Positions 30,062 to 40,885 of a DNA stretch of 64,000 nt are shown in pieces (within the stretch, counting starts at the first letter, position 1; each line of letters begins with the position of its first letter). The notes beneath the pieces were generated by a model. It had not been told where the DNA came from. It searched no databases and worked only from the letters and a program-made list of their open reading frames with translations. The translations under genes were made by a program, and so were the position numbers. The stretch lies in contig NZ_JAUTAN010000001.1 in NCBI RefSeq assembly GCF_030818655.1, positions 2,480,001 through 2,544,000 on the forward strand, written 5' to 3'. This DNA comes from Nocardioides zeae (GTDB lineage Bacteria; Actinomycetota; Actinomycetes; Propionibacteriales; Nocardioidaceae).

Positions 30062-30567
30062 CTAGCGCACGTCGTCGGCCGCGCGCCGCACGAGCAGGCC
30101 GTCGGTCGTCGTGAAGCCGTGGCGCGCGTAGAGCGCGACGCTCCGCGGCGACGGGCTCAGCACGATCCGGGCCCAGCCCGCGGCGTCGGCGTGGGCGGTG
30201 CAGGCGGCCAGCAGCGCCTCCCCCACACCACGTCCGCGCGCCTCGGGGCGCACGTAGAAGTTCGCGAGGTAGCCCCAGGCGGTCGGGCGGACCCGATCGG
30301 CGCGTCGCGGCGTCGGCATCCGCTCGAACTCGAGCACGTTGAGCATGCCGAGCGCACCCGCCTCGGGCCCGACCGCCAGCCAGGTGATCCGCTGGTCGCG
30401 CTCGCGGGCCCACCACGCGTCGAACCGCTCCGCGAAGGTGGGGTCGTCGAGCGGGCGGCCGGCGTCCTCCTCCGACCAGGCCCGGCGCAGCGACCGCGCC
30501 GCGGCCACGTCGGCGGCGACGCGGCCGTCGACGCGACGTACCAGCACGGCAGGGACCGACCCGCCGC

Positions 30568-30571
<4 letters not shown>
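30062..30571 (-). CDS. GNAT-family N-acetyltransferase
   Basis: A 169-residue acetyltransferase. The acetyl-CoA-binding motif A is visible as NFYVRPEARGRGVGEALLAACTAHA (about residues 105-129), preceded by AVGPEAGALGMLNVLEF and followed by SPSPRSVALYARHGFTTTD. The substrate is unknown. Its start GTG 30571 overlaps the TIGR03960 stop (GTGA), so it is translated with that gene and may modify something in the same pathway. Confidence 0.85.
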
Positions 30572-32583
<2,012 letters not shown>

Positions 32584-32732
32584 GAGGACACCTCGGTGGT
32601 CGGGGGCAGGACGACGTCCCAGGGTACGGCGCGCCCCCGGCCCGGGCCTACTCCGGCGGCCGACGCGGGTCGGCTGCGGGCGCGGGGCCGGGCGTGGGGT
32701 CGAGGCCCCGACCGGGCGACGTACGGGGAGCG

Positions 32733-32795
32733 GCGGACGCCGTCCGGGCACTGGCGGGCGCCGTCCCGGGAACGGCGTGCGTCGTCCCGGGAGAG
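32733..32795. repeat. Three imperfect 21-bp direct repeats
   Basis: Units at 32733, 32754 and 32775 share the pattern GCG-x-x-CG(C/T)CGTCC(C)GGG. They sit just upstream of the palindromic dispersed element in the 458-bp gap between the TIGR03960 gene and rodA. I see no gene in this gap. Confidence 0.55.
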
Positions 32796-32940
32796 AAAAC
32801 GCGGAACGCCCCAGGGCCGGCCCTGCGCGGGTGAAAGAGAACGCGGACGCCGAGCCGCGACACGCCGAGGCAACCTTCGCGCCCGTCCGCGTTTTCTTTC
32901 TCCGACTCCCGCCAGCCGCGCACTCTTCTCCGCCACGCTC
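32787..32940. repeat. Dispersed palindromic element, copy 1 (intact)
   Basis: The element contains GAGAAAACGCGGAACGCC (32793-32810), GAAAGAGAACGCGGACGCC (32833-32851), the block CCGCGACACGCCGAGG (32855-32870), and an inverted GTCCGCGTTTTCTTTCTCC (32885-32903). The same blocks in the same order flank the IS30 element at 39503-39572 and 40886-40962, so this is an uninterrupted copy of a roughly 150-bp intergenic repeat. Confidence 0.75.
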
Positions 32941-32963
32941 GCCGCGTCCGCGTTTCCCTGATC

Positions 32964-33008
32964 CCGAGCGGGCTGAGTCCGAGCGGGCTGAGTCCGAGCG
33001 GGCTGAGT
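32964..33008. repeat. Three perfect 15-bp tandem repeats
   Basis: CCGAGCGGGCTGAGT is repeated at 32964, 32979 and 32994, 33 bp downstream of the rodA stop. It might act as a terminator-region repeat; no function is evident. Confidence 0.8.
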
Positions 33009-33041
33009 CCGACGAGGCTGCCGGACGCCGACGCGAAGCGC

Positions 33042-34241
33042 TCAGCCGGCCTCGCCCCGCGTGCCGTTGCGGAGGTGGATGCTCTGCAGCACCCCGACGG
33101 CGAGCATGACGGCGAAGAGGGACGAGCCGCCGTAGGAGACGAACGGCAGCGGCACGCCGGTGACCGGCATGATGCCGAGGCACATGCCGACGTTCTGGAA
33201 CGCCTGGAAGCCGAACCAGCAGGCGATGCCACCGGCGGCCACGCGGCCGAAGGCGTCGTCGGAGGCCGACGCGATCCGCAGGGCCCGCCAGACGACGAGC
33301 GCCAGGAGCGCGACGATGAGGCCGGCGCCGACGAGGCCCAGCTCCTCCCCCGCGACGGTGAAGATGAAGTCGGTCTGCTGCTCGGGCACGAAGCCGGAAC
33401 GCGTCTGCGAGCCGTTGAAGAGACCCTGGCCGAAGAGCCCGCCGTTGCCGATGGCGATGCGGGCCTGCTCCGTGTTGTAGCCCGCGCCGAGGGGGTCGCG
33501 GTTGGGGTCGAGGAACGCCAGGAAGCGGTCGAGCTGGTAGGGCTTGAGGATCCCGGCCCCCACCGCCGCGACGGCGGCCCCCGCACCCGCGCCCACGAGC
33601 CCGACGAGCCAGCGCCGGGGCGTGCCGGCGATCGCGAGCACGCCGAGCACGGTCGCGCTCAGCACGAGCATGGTGCCCAGGTCGGGCTGCCCCAGGATCA
33701 GCACGGCGGGCACCGCGGCGATCGCGAGCAGGCCGACGACCTCGCGGGTGCCGACCGAGCGGCGCCACGACGCCTGGGCCCGTTCCGCGACGAGGAGTGC
33801 CATGCCGACGACGACCGCGAGCTTGGCGAACTCGGCGGGCTGGATCGACATGCCGGCGATGCGCAGCCACGACCGGGACCCGTTGATGGTCGAGCCCATG
33901 ACGAGCACGAGCACGAGGCCGACCACGGAGACGAGGTAGACCAGGGGCGCGACGATCCGCAGCCAGCGGTGGTCGGTCGCCACGACGACGACCGCCAGCA
34001 CCACGCCGATCGCGACGTTGACGAGCTGGCGGCGCAGGAAGGCGGTCGAGTCGTCACCGACGAGCGAGGCGCGCGTGGCCGTGGCCGACCAGACCAGCAG
34101 CGTGCCGACCACCAGCAGGACCGCGACGGCGCCGAGGAGCACCCAGTCGAGGCCGGGGATGCGGGTGCGGGTCGTGGCGGCGGCCGCCCCCCGGCCGCCG
34201 AGCGGCCGGGCGCCGAGCGGGCGCAGCGGGGTGACGGTCAC
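33042..34241 (-). CDS. rodA: Rod-shape peptidoglycan glycosyltransferase RodA (SEDS)
   Basis: A 399-residue SEDS-family polymerase that makes glycan strands from lipid II during elongation, working with PBP2. About ten membrane helices are visible. Conserved parts include SWLRIAGMSIQPAEFAKLAVV, ILGQPDLGTMLVL, the loop with GYNTEQARIAIGNGGLFGQGLFNGSQTR and PEQQTDFIFTVAGEELGLVG, and VTGVPLPFVSYGGSSL at the end. The start GTG 34241 overlaps the mrdA stop (GTGA). It is the last gene of the mreBCD-mrdA-rodA operon. Confidence 0.95.
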   Translation of the reverse strand: MTVTPLRPLGARPLGGRGAAAATTRTRIPGLDWVLLGAVAVLLVVGTLLVWSATATRASLVGDDSTAFLRRQLVNVAIGVVLAVVVVATDHRWLRIVAPLVYLVSVVGLVLVLVMGSTINGSRSWLRIAGMSIQPAEFAKLAVVVGMALLVAERAQASWRRSVGTREVVGLLAIAAVPAVLILGQPDLGTMLVLSATVLGVLAIAGTPRRWLVGLVGAGAGAAVAAVGAGILKPYQLDRFLAFLDPNRDPLGAGYNTEQARIAIGNGGLFGQGLFNGSQTRSGFVPEQQTDFIFTVAGEELGLVGAGLIVALLALVVWRALRIASASDDAFGRVAAGGIACWFGFQAFQNVGMCLGIMPVTGVPLPFVSYGGSSLFAVMLAVGVLQSIHLRNGTRGEAG

Positions 34242-36385
34242 GAGCCCTCCTGCGGGTCGCGGGCCGGCGGGAGGATGGAGCCGTCCGGCGTGAACGTCGG
34301 CAGCTCCTCGCCGGCGACGACGCCCGGGATCGCCGCGGCGGTCGGGACGACCTGGTCGCCCTCCACGCCGTACAGCGACTCCCAGATCGCGCGCACCGCC
34401 GGACCCGACGTACCCGAGCCCGTGCCGCCCTGCGACACCATCATGACGACGACGTAGTCGTCGGAGTACGACGCGACCCACGACGTCGACTGCTTGCCGT
34501 AGACCTCCGCGGAGCCGGTCTTGGACCGCACCACGACGTCGCCGAGCGGGAAGCCGCCCATGCGCCAGGCCATGGTGCCCTCACGCGTCACGCCCTGCAG
34601 CGCCCCGTCGATGTAGTCGACCACGTCGGAGGGCACGTCGACCGTCGCCTTGACCTCGGGCTCGATCTCGCGGACCAGCTCACCGTCGGGCGAGACCACG
34701 GCCTTCGCGACCCGGGGCTCGTAGAGCGTGCCGCCGTTGGCGAGCGCGGCGTACGCGTCGGCCAGCTGCAGCGGCGTGACGATCGTGTCGCCCTGCCCGA
34801 TGGAGAAGTTGACGGCGTCGCCGGCCCGGTAGGCGTAGCCCTCCGCGCAGAACTCGCGGGCGAACCGGTGCTGGAAGTCGTTGCCGTCCTCCTCGGCGAG
34901 GTCGCAGTAGAAGTCCTTCTGCGCGTCGTAGTACTCCCGCTTCCAGGCACGGTCGGCGATCCGACCCGACGCCTCGCCGGGCAGGTCGACGCCCGTCGCG
35001 GTGCCGAAGCCCCACTCCTTCGCCTCGTCGACCAGCGGGTCGAAGGCGTCGACGTCCTCGACGTCGGAGCCGTAGGTGGCCCAGAAGTCGTAGCCGATCC
35101 GGTAGAAGAAGGTGTTGCAGGAGACCTCGAGCGCCTTCGCGAAGCCGATCGAGCCGTAGGCCCCCGACTCGTAGTTCTTGAAGTCGCGGTTGCCGACCCG
35201 CAGGCTCGACGAGCAGTCGAGGCGGCTGTCGGTGGTGTAGCCGTTCTCGAGCGCCCCCGCCGTCATGAACGGCTTCCAGGTCGACCCGGGGGCGAACTGG
35301 CCCTGGGTCGCGCGGGAGAGCAGCGGGGTGCCGGCCTCCTCCGAGTAGAGCCGGTCGAGGTCCGTCTGCGAGATGCCGCCCGTCCACACGCCCGGGTCGT
35401 AGGTCGGCTGGCTCGCCATCGCCACGATCCGGCCCGTGTCGGCCTCCATGACGACCACGGCGCCGGAGTCCGCGACGTAGTTGCGGCCCGTCACGGTGTC
35501 CCGCGTGTTCCGCGCCGTCTCGATCGTGGACGCCAGCTGCTGCTCGACGACCGACTGCACCTGGGCGTCGATCGACGTCACGAGGGTGTCGCCCGGCGTC
35601 GCCTCGATCTCCGAGTCGTCCCCGATCACCTGGCCCATGGAGTCGACCGCCACGCGCCGGTAGCCGGGCATGCCGCGCAACCACGCGTCGTACTCCTGCT
35701 CGATGCCGGCGCGCCCCACCACGGACGCACCGTTGACGGACGCGTCGTCGGCGTCCTCCGCCGCGTCGAGCTCGCTCTCGGTGATGGGGCTGAGGTAGCC
35801 GAGGAGGTGGGCGGCGTTGACGCCGTACGGCGCGGGGTAGTCCCGCACCGTCTGCTCGTCCACGACGACGGCCGGGTAGTCCTCGGGCTGCTCGCGGATC
35901 GCCAGCGCGACCTCGCGGTCGACGTCGACGGCGATGGGCACGGGCTGGTACGGCGAGCCGTTCCAGCAGGTGCCCTCGACCGAGCCCGCGTCGCCGCAGT
36001 CGAGCAGGGCGGCGTCGAGGGCCGTGCGCTCGAGGCCGACGGCGGTGGCCACCCGGTCGCGGAGCACCTCGGCGGCGTCCTCGTCCATCCGGCCGAGCAC
36101 GCTGCGGTCGACCGCGACGACCCAGGCCGTGCGGTTCGCGACGAGCGGCCGGCCCTGCGCGTCGACGATGAGGCCGCGCTGCGGCTGCACGACGATGTCG
36201 CGCACCGACTGCGACGCGGCCTTCGCCTGGTAGAGCTCGCCGTCGAGCACCTGGACGTACCAGAGCCGCGCGAGCAGCGTGCCGAACAGCGCCAGCACGA
36301 GCGCCTGCACGACGATGAGCCGGAGCCGGCTCCGCTTCGCGCCGGGGCTCTCCGGGGTCGCGCGGCGCGTGAGCGAGGCGGCCAT
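34238..36385 (-). CDS. mrdA: Penicillin-binding protein 2 (transpeptidase, elongasome)
   Basis: A 715-residue class B PBP. One N-terminal membrane anchor (LIVVQALVLALFGTLLARLWYVQVL) is followed by the dimerisation/pedestal domain (PQRGLIVDAQGRPLVANR) and the transpeptidase domain with the active-site STWKPF (Ser about 370), the SCN triad (VSCNTFF) and KTG (SKTGSAEV). It crosslinks peptidoglycan together with RodA. It sits between mreD (1-base overlap) and rodA (4-base overlap). Confidence 0.96.
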   Translation of the reverse strand: MAASLTRRATPESPGAKRSRLRLIVVQALVLALFGTLLARLWYVQVLDGELYQAKAASQSVRDIVVQPQRGLIVDAQGRPLVANRTAWVVAVDRSVLGRMDEDAAEVLRDRVATAVGLERTALDAALLDCGDAGSVEGTCWNGSPYQPVPIAVDVDREVALAIREQPEDYPAVVVDEQTVRDYPAPYGVNAAHLLGYLSPITESELDAAEDADDASVNGASVVGRAGIEQEYDAWLRGMPGYRRVAVDSMGQVIGDDSEIEATPGDTLVTSIDAQVQSVVEQQLASTIETARNTRDTVTGRNYVADSGAVVVMEADTGRIVAMASQPTYDPGVWTGGISQTDLDRLYSEEAGTPLLSRATQGQFAPGSTWKPFMTAGALENGYTTDSRLDCSSSLRVGNRDFKNYESGAYGSIGFAKALEVSCNTFFYRIGYDFWATYGSDVEDVDAFDPLVDEAKEWGFGTATGVDLPGEASGRIADRAWKREYYDAQKDFYCDLAEEDGNDFQHRFAREFCAEGYAYRAGDAVNFSIGQGDTIVTPLQLADAYAALANGGTLYEPRVAKAVVSPDGELVREIEPEVKATVDVPSDVVDYIDGALQGVTREGTMAWRMGGFPLGDVVVRSKTGSAEVYGKQSTSWVASYSDDYVVVMMVSQGGTGSGTSGPAVRAIWESLYGVEGDQVVPTAAAIPGVVAGEELPTFTPDGSILPPARDPQEGS

Positions 36386-36897
36386 CAGGCGAACCGTCGC
36401 TGGGGTTCGAAGCTCGTCAGCAGCACGAGGAGGGGCAGCAGCACCAGCGGGGCCACGACGACGTCGCTCACCAGGCCGACCCCCACCGCGGCGAGCACGT
36501 CACCGACGGACGTCGCCGGGTCCTGCATGACCACCCCGAGCAGCGCGAACACGGACGACCCGACGAACGACGCGACGGCGGCGGTCACGAGCACCACGGG
36601 CAGCGTGGGCCGCTCGTCGCGGCGGACGCTGCCCGCGACGTACCCGACGACCATGAGCGCGAGCGCCCACCGGCCCGCCAGGTGGTCCGCCGGCGGGGCG
36701 AGGTCGAGCGCGAGCCCGGCGCAGAAGCCGAGGATCACTCCGACGTTCGGACCGCGGGTGAGGGCGCCGGCGACGACCACGAGCAGCACGAGGTTGGGCA
36801 CGACACCGCGCCACGACAGCTCCGGCAGCAGCGCAGCCTGCAGCACCACGGCGACGAGGACGGCGAGGGCGGTCACGGCCGTGCGGGCGGCGTTCAT
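36385..36897 (-). CDS. mreD: Rod-shape-determining protein MreD
   Basis: A 170-residue protein with about five membrane helices, typical of MreD, which links MreC to the elongation machinery. NLVLLVVVAGALTRGPNVGVILGFCAGLALDLAP is the characteristic central region. ATG 36897 overlaps the mreC stop (ATGA), and its own stop overlaps the mrdA start (TGATG). Confidence 0.93.
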   Translation of the reverse strand: MNAARTAVTALAVLVAVVLQAALLPELSWRGVVPNLVLLVVVAGALTRGPNVGVILGFCAGLALDLAPPADHLAGRWALALMVVGYVAGSVRRDERPTLPVVLVTAAVASFVGSSVFALLGVVMQDPATSVGDVLAAVGVGLVSDVVVAPLVLLPLLVLLTSFEPQRRFA

Positions 36898-37958
36898 CGG
36901 CGGATCCCATCGGGTCCGATGAGAGCGCGGTCGCTCTCGGTGTCGGGGGGCACGACGACGCCGACCGTGTCGAGCCGGCTGAAGTCGACGAACGGCTTGA
37001 TGACAGCGCGCTTCGTGGTGTCGCGCGGCGTCGAGAACAGCTCCGTGACGGTGCCGATCGGCACACCCGCGACGTAGGGACCGGCGTTGCCGCTCCCCCA
37101 GGTCGCGACGACGTCGCCCTCGGCCGGTACGACGGTGGTGTCGACCAGGTCGAGGTCGAGGCGGCTCGGCTCCGACAACGAGCCGCCGCCCGAGAGGAAG
37201 CCGACCTCGTTGGAGCTGCCCACCCGGGCACCGACGGTGGAGTCCGCGTCGACCACGAGGAGCACGGTCGCGGTCGTGCGGGTCACGCCGACGACGCGGC
37301 CCACCAGGCCCGCCGGGGCGATGACGGTCATGTCGGGCTGCACGCCCGACGACGTGCCGGCGTCGATGGTGACGGTGCGGGTGAAGGTCTGCGCCGCGCC
37401 GTACGCGACGACCCGGGCGGGGACGAGGTCGACCTGCTGGGCGGCGGCGGCGGTGAGGAGGCCGTCGTACTCGGCCAGGCGCGCACGGTCGAGCGGGTCG
37501 GTCGCCAGCCGGTTCTCCAGCTCGGCGTTCTCCGCCTCCGCGGTCGCGAGCTGGTCGCGCAGGGACGACTGCGTGCGGAACCACGCGGGGACGGCCGCCA
37601 CGGGGCGGACCACCGCGTCCGCCACGGTCTCGAGGGGTCCGACGACCTCGCCCACCACGGTGCGCGCGGGCTCGACGGGCGAGCTGTCGCCGCCGAGGTA
37701 GTCGAGGGTCATGAGGGAGAGGCCGGTGATGGCGAGCGCCGCCACCAGGGCACGGGGCGGGCGCCGCTCCTGGGCCTCGCCGGGCGCCCACGACACGGTG
37801 AGCGGGAGGCGACGCAGGCGGGCGAGGCCACGGGGACGGCCCGTGCGACCGAGCCGGTCGTCCTTGCCGGGGCGGGGGGTGCGGTCGCCGGGGCCGACGG
37901 GACCGCCCGGGCCGCCGGTGTCGGGGCCGCTCGGCGGGAGGGGGGTGCGGAGGGCCAC
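36894..37958 (-). CDS. mreC: Cell shape protein MreC
   Basis: A 354-residue membrane-anchored scaffold of the elongasome. A basic Pro/Gly-rich cytoplasmic tail (residues 1-65) precedes a single helix (LVAALAITGLSLMTLDYL), a coiled coil (SSLRDQLATAEAENAELENRL) and the MreC beta domain (ARVVAYGAAQTFTRTVTIDAGTSSGV...GLVGRVVGVTRTTATVLLVVD). The start GTG 37958 lies 2 bp after the mreB stop. Confidence 0.95.
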   Translation of the reverse strand: MALRTPLPPSGPDTGGPGGPVGPGDRTPRPGKDDRLGRTGRPRGLARLRRLPLTVSWAPGEAQERRPPRALVAALAITGLSLMTLDYLGGDSSPVEPARTVVGEVVGPLETVADAVVRPVAAVPAWFRTQSSLRDQLATAEAENAELENRLATDPLDRARLAEYDGLLTAAAAQQVDLVPARVVAYGAAQTFTRTVTIDAGTSSGVQPDMTVIAPAGLVGRVVGVTRTTATVLLVVDADSTVGARVGSSNEVGFLSGGGSLSEPSRLDLDLVDTTVVPAEGDVVATWGSGNAGPYVAGVPIGTVTELFSTPRDTTKRAVIKPFVDFSRLDTVGVVVPPDTESDRALIGPDGIRR

Positions 37959-37960
37959 CG

Positions 37961-38989
37961 TCAGTACCTCCGGCGGTCGGAGACGAGCACCGCCTGGAGG
38001 GCCTCGAACTCCTCCACGCAGCGACCCGCGCCGAGGGCGACCGACGTCAGCGGGCTCTCCGCGACGTGCACCGGCATGCCGGTCTCGTGGCGGATGCGCT
38101 CGTCGAGGCCGTGGAGCAGGGCGCCGCCACCGGTGAGCACGATGCCGCGGTCCATGATGTCGCCGGCCAGCTCGGGCGGCGTCTGGTCGAGGGTGACGCG
38201 CACGGCGTCGACGATCGCGTGCACCGGCTCCTCGAGCGCGTGGCGGATCTCGGACGTGCTCACGCTGACGGTGCGCGGGAGACCGGAGACGAGGTCGCGG
38301 CCGCGCACCTCCACGTCGGTCTCGGCCGACGACGGGAAGGCCGAGCCGACCGTCGTCTTGATCTCCTCGGCCGTGCGCTCGCCCAGCAGCAGCGAGTGCT
38401 CCTTCTTCATCCACGCGATGACGGCCTGGTCGAGGTCGTCGCCGGCGGTGCGGATGGACAGGGACGTCACGATGCCGCCGAGGGAGATGACGGCGACCTC
38501 CGTCGTGCCGCCGCCGACGTCGACGACCATGTTGCCCGTCGCCTCGTGGACCGGCAGGCCGGCGCCGATCGCGGCGGCCATCGGCTCCTCGACGATGTAG
38601 ACCCGGCGGGCGCCCGCCTGGTAGCCCGCCTCCTTGACGGCGCGCTGCTCCACGGCGGTGATGCCGCTCGGCACGCAGACGACGAGGCGCGGCTTGGCCA
38701 GGTAGCGACGCTTGTGCACCGCCTGGATGAAAAACCGGAGCATCTGCTCGCAGGCCTCGAAGTCAGCGATGACGCCGTCCTTGAGGGGCCGGATCGGCAT
38801 GATCGTGTCGGGGGCGCGGCCGATCATGCGCTTGGCCTCGTGGCCGACCGCGACGATCTCCTGCGTCATCGTGTTGAGGGCGACGACCGACGGTTCGTCG
38901 AGCAGCACGCCCTTGCCACGCACGTAGACGAGCGTGTTCGCGGTGCCCAGGTCGACCGCCATGTCGCGGCCGATGACGCCTCTCATCAT
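37961..38989 (-). CDS. mreB: Actin-like rod-shape protein MreB
   Basis: A 342-residue actin homologue that positions cell-wall synthesis. The nucleotide-binding motifs are phosphate-1 DLGTANTLVYV, phosphate-2 VVDVGGGTTEVAVISL and the adenosine motif GIVLTGGGALLHGLDERI. It is first in the mreBCD-mrdA-rodA operon. Its presence fits a rod-shaped actinobacterium with lateral growth, unlike the MreB-less mycobacteria and corynebacteria. Confidence 0.97.
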   Translation of the reverse strand: MMRGVIGRDMAVDLGTANTLVYVRGKGVLLDEPSVVALNTMTQEIVAVGHEAKRMIGRAPDTIMPIRPLKDGVIADFEACEQMLRFFIQAVHKRRYLAKPRLVVCVPSGITAVEQRAVKEAGYQAGARRVYIVEEPMAAAIGAGLPVHEATGNMVVDVGGGTTEVAVISLGGIVTSLSIRTAGDDLDQAVIAWMKKEHSLLLGERTAEEIKTTVGSAFPSSAETDVEVRGRDLVSGLPRTVSVSTSEIRHALEEPVHAIVDAVRVTLDQTPPELAGDIMDRGIVLTGGGALLHGLDERIRHETGMPVHVAESPLTSVALGAGRCVEEFEALQAVLVSDRRRY

Positions 38990-39011
38990 CCGGTGTGCCT
39001 CGCTCTGGGTA

Positions 39012-39027
39012 GGACCCGTGCGGGTCC
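39012..39027. promoter_or_regulatory. Perfect 16-bp palindrome upstream of mreB
   Basis: GGACCCGTGCGGGTCC lies 23 bp upstream of the mreB start. It could form a leader hairpin or be an operator. The rest of the 39028-39138 stretch shows no gene. Confidence 0.4.
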
Positions 39028-39138
39028 GATGGGGAAGGAGGGCGTCGACGAGCAGCCGAGCCCGGATCCCGAGCGTAGGAGCGTCCCCGGGGCTCAGCGG
39101 GGAGGCACGCCGGTGGGTGGGGCCGCGCGCGTCGAATT

Positions 39139-39448
39139 GGGTCGGACGGCGCGGCGGGGGCGTCGAGTTTGGTCGAACGGCGCGGCAGGCGCGCCGAGGT
39201 GGGTCGAACGGCGCGGCAGGCGCGCCGAGGTGGGTCGAACGGCGCGGCAGGCGCGCCGAGGTGGGTCGAACGGCGCGGCAGGCGCGCCGAGGTGGGTCGA
39301 ACGGCGCGGCAGGCGCGCCGAGGTGGGTCGAACGGCGCGGCAGGCGCGCCGAGGTGGGTCGAACGGCGCGGCAGGCGCGCCGAGGTGGGTCGAACGGCGC
39401 GGCAGGCGCGCCGAGTTGTCATGTACGCCGCGGCGGGGGCGCCGAACT
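39139..39448. repeat. 31-bp tandem repeat array, copy 2 (10 units, reverse orientation)
   Basis: Ten 31-bp units start at 39139 and recur every 31 bp to 39448. Units 3 to 8 are identical (core GGGTCGAACGGCGCGGCAGG), indicating very recent expansion. The first unit carries GGGTCGGACGG and the last the GTCATGTACG tail, also seen in copy 1. Each central unit contains GGCGCGCC. Orientation is opposite to copies 1 and 3. The array accounts for most of the gap upstream of mreB. Confidence 0.93.
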
Positions 39449-39502
39449 GTACGAAGTGCTTGAGCACTCGTCGCCGAGGCGGACGACATGCCCGGGCCAG
39501 CT

Positions 39503-39572
39503 CGGGGGAGAAAACGCGGACGCGGCCCCGTCCGGGGGAAAGAGAACGCGGACCCCGGACCGCGACACGCCG
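39503..39572. repeat. Dispersed palindromic element, copy 2, left half
   Basis: GGGGGAGAAAACGCGGACGC, then GGGAAAGAGAACGCGGAC and CCGCGACACGCCG match copy 1 at 32787-32940. The element is interrupted by the IS30 insertion at 39573 and resumes at 40886. Confidence 0.75.
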
Positions 39573-39597
39573 GGCGGCTTCAGGTGGTCGGTGCAAC
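39573..39597 (+). repeat. IS30 left inverted repeat
   Basis: It begins GGCGGCTTCAGG and ends GTCGGTGCAAC; the last 14 bases match the other end perfectly. The transposase stop codon (TGA, 39582-39580) lies inside it. Confidence 0.85.
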
Positions 39598-40854
39598 GTT
39601 GAGTAGTTGTTGGAGCCTATCGGCGGGGGTGTCCCAGTTGAGGGTTTGGCGGGGGCGGATGTTGAGGAGGCGTTCGGTCTCGGTGATGTCGGCGTCGCTG
39701 ACGTGGTTGAAGTCGGTGCCCTTGGGGTGGATGTCGCGCACGAGTCCGTTGGTGTTCTCGTTGGTGCCGCGTTGCCAGGGGCTGTGGGGGTCGGCGAAGT
39801 AGACGGGGCATCCGGTGGCCAGGGTGAAGGTGGTGTGCGCGGCCATCTCGCTGCCCTGGTCCCAGGTCAGCGAGCGGCGCAACGACTCGGGCAGGTTGGT
39901 CATCATCGTGACCAGGGCAGCTGCGACGGTGGTGGCGTCGTGGGTCAGCGGCAGCCGTCGGATCAGGGCGTAGCGGGTCGAGCGTTCGACCAGGGTGATC
40001 AACGCCGAACGCCCGCCGGCGCCGATGACGAGGTCGCCCTCCCAGTGCCCGGGTACGGCGCGGTCGGCGGCTTCGGGTGGGCGGTGGCTGATGTGGGCCT
40101 CGGCACCGATCCAGGACCGGTTGGACCGTGGGGGCAGCGCCGAGCGGGGCCGACGGCTGGTGCGGCCGCTGCGCAACGCTTTCTCGACCTTCAGCTCCTC
40201 ACGCAGCGATCCCTTGCCCTGCACGTAGAGCGCTTGGTAGATCGTCTCGTGGCTCACCTGCATATCGTCGCGCCCCGGATAGCACCGCCGCAGATCCTGG
40301 CTGACCTGCACGGGTGAGAACCGGTTGTTCAACCGGACCAGCACCGCTGCGCGCAGCACCTCACCGGCACCCCCATCCACACCCGCATCCACACCCGCAT
40401 CCACGCCGGTGTCTGCACGAACTGCGAGCTTGGACGGGCGGGGCCGGGGCCGGCGCTGCTCGGTCATCACCTGCGCTGCAGCAGCGTGGTAGCGACCCAG
40501 GCGGGTGTTGCGGGCCAGTTCGCGTCCCACCGTGCTGCGGTGCACCCCGAGCTCGGCAGCGATCCGTGCTGGACACCGTCCCTCGCTGCGACGGATCTGG
40601 ATCAAGGCCCGCCCGGCCTGGCTCAACCGGCCGTGCTCATCGACCCAGTCACCGTCCAGCGGGGGTGGATGGGCACCGACAACACCGCCGTGGCGGCCCT
40701 TGCGCAGTCGCATGCCAGCGACTGTGGCCCATGAAGCCACCGTGTCTCGATCCCACCCCAGCAACTCGGACACCTGCTTCGCCGGGACCCCGGCCGCCAA
40801 CAGCCCCAGACCCCGCGCACGCGCCGCTTCTTGATCCCGCAACACAACCCCCAC
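39580..40854 (-). CDS. IS30-family transposase
   Basis: A 424-residue DDE transposase that appears intact. Two helix-turn-helix regions lie in the N-terminal third (PAKQVSELLGWDRDTVASW and CPARIAAELGVHRSTVGRELARN). The catalytic acidic residues are in GHWEGDLVIG, LTWDQGSEMA and RGTNENTNGLVRDIHPKGTDF, the IS30 D-D-E pattern. A hexapeptide-like DAGVDAGVD stretch comes from a 12-bp tandem repeat near 40375-40410. GTG 40854 is the likely start, just inside the right inverted repeat; other GTG codons are close. Confidence 0.93.
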   Translation of the reverse strand: MGVVLRDQEAARARGLGLLAAGVPAKQVSELLGWDRDTVASWATVAGMRLRKGRHGGVVGAHPPPLDGDWVDEHGRLSQAGRALIQIRRSEGRCPARIAAELGVHRSTVGRELARNTRLGRYHAAAAQVMTEQRRPRPRPSKLAVRADTGVDAGVDAGVDGGAGEVLRAAVLVRLNNRFSPVQVSQDLRRCYPGRDDMQVSHETIYQALYVQGKGSLREELKVEKALRSGRTSRRPRSALPPRSNRSWIGAEAHISHRPPEAADRAVPGHWEGDLVIGAGGRSALITLVERSTRYALIRRLPLTHDATTVAAALVTMMTNLPESLRRSLTWDQGSEMAAHTTFTLATGCPVYFADPHSPWQRGTNENTNGLVRDIHPKGTDFNHVSDADITETERLLNIRPRQTLNWDTPADRLQQLLNVAPTT

Positions 40855-40860
40855 AGCCGT

Positions 40861-40885
40861 GTTGCACCGACCACTAGAAACCGCC
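40861..40885 (-). repeat. IS30 right inverted repeat
   Basis: It reads GTTGCACCGACCACTAGAAA then CCGCC on the plus strand, the reverse complement of the left end with three mismatches. It lies 6 bp upstream of the transposase start. Confidence 0.85.

Larger units (their letters stand above)
39573..40885 (-). mobile_element. Complete IS30-family insertion sequence (1313 bp)
   Basis: The element is bounded by 25-bp imperfect inverted repeats (22 of 25 match) at 39573-39597 and 40861-40885. It is flanked by a 3-bp direct repeat CCG at 39570-39572 and 40886-40888. Comparison with the uninterrupted repeat at 32855-32870 (ACACGCCGAGG) shows the target site ACACG-CCG-AGG before insertion. One intact transposase gene fills it. 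Confidence 0.9.

Noticed and set aside
39139..39448. CRISPR array
   Set aside because: Units are contiguous 31-bp copies with no unique spacers, and no cas gene is in the window.
38934..39602. Repeat protein (RRAEVGRTARQ-type) translated from the 31-bp array
   Set aside because: All frames stay open because the unit lacks stops and 31 is not a multiple of 3; there is no ribosome binding site or family match.
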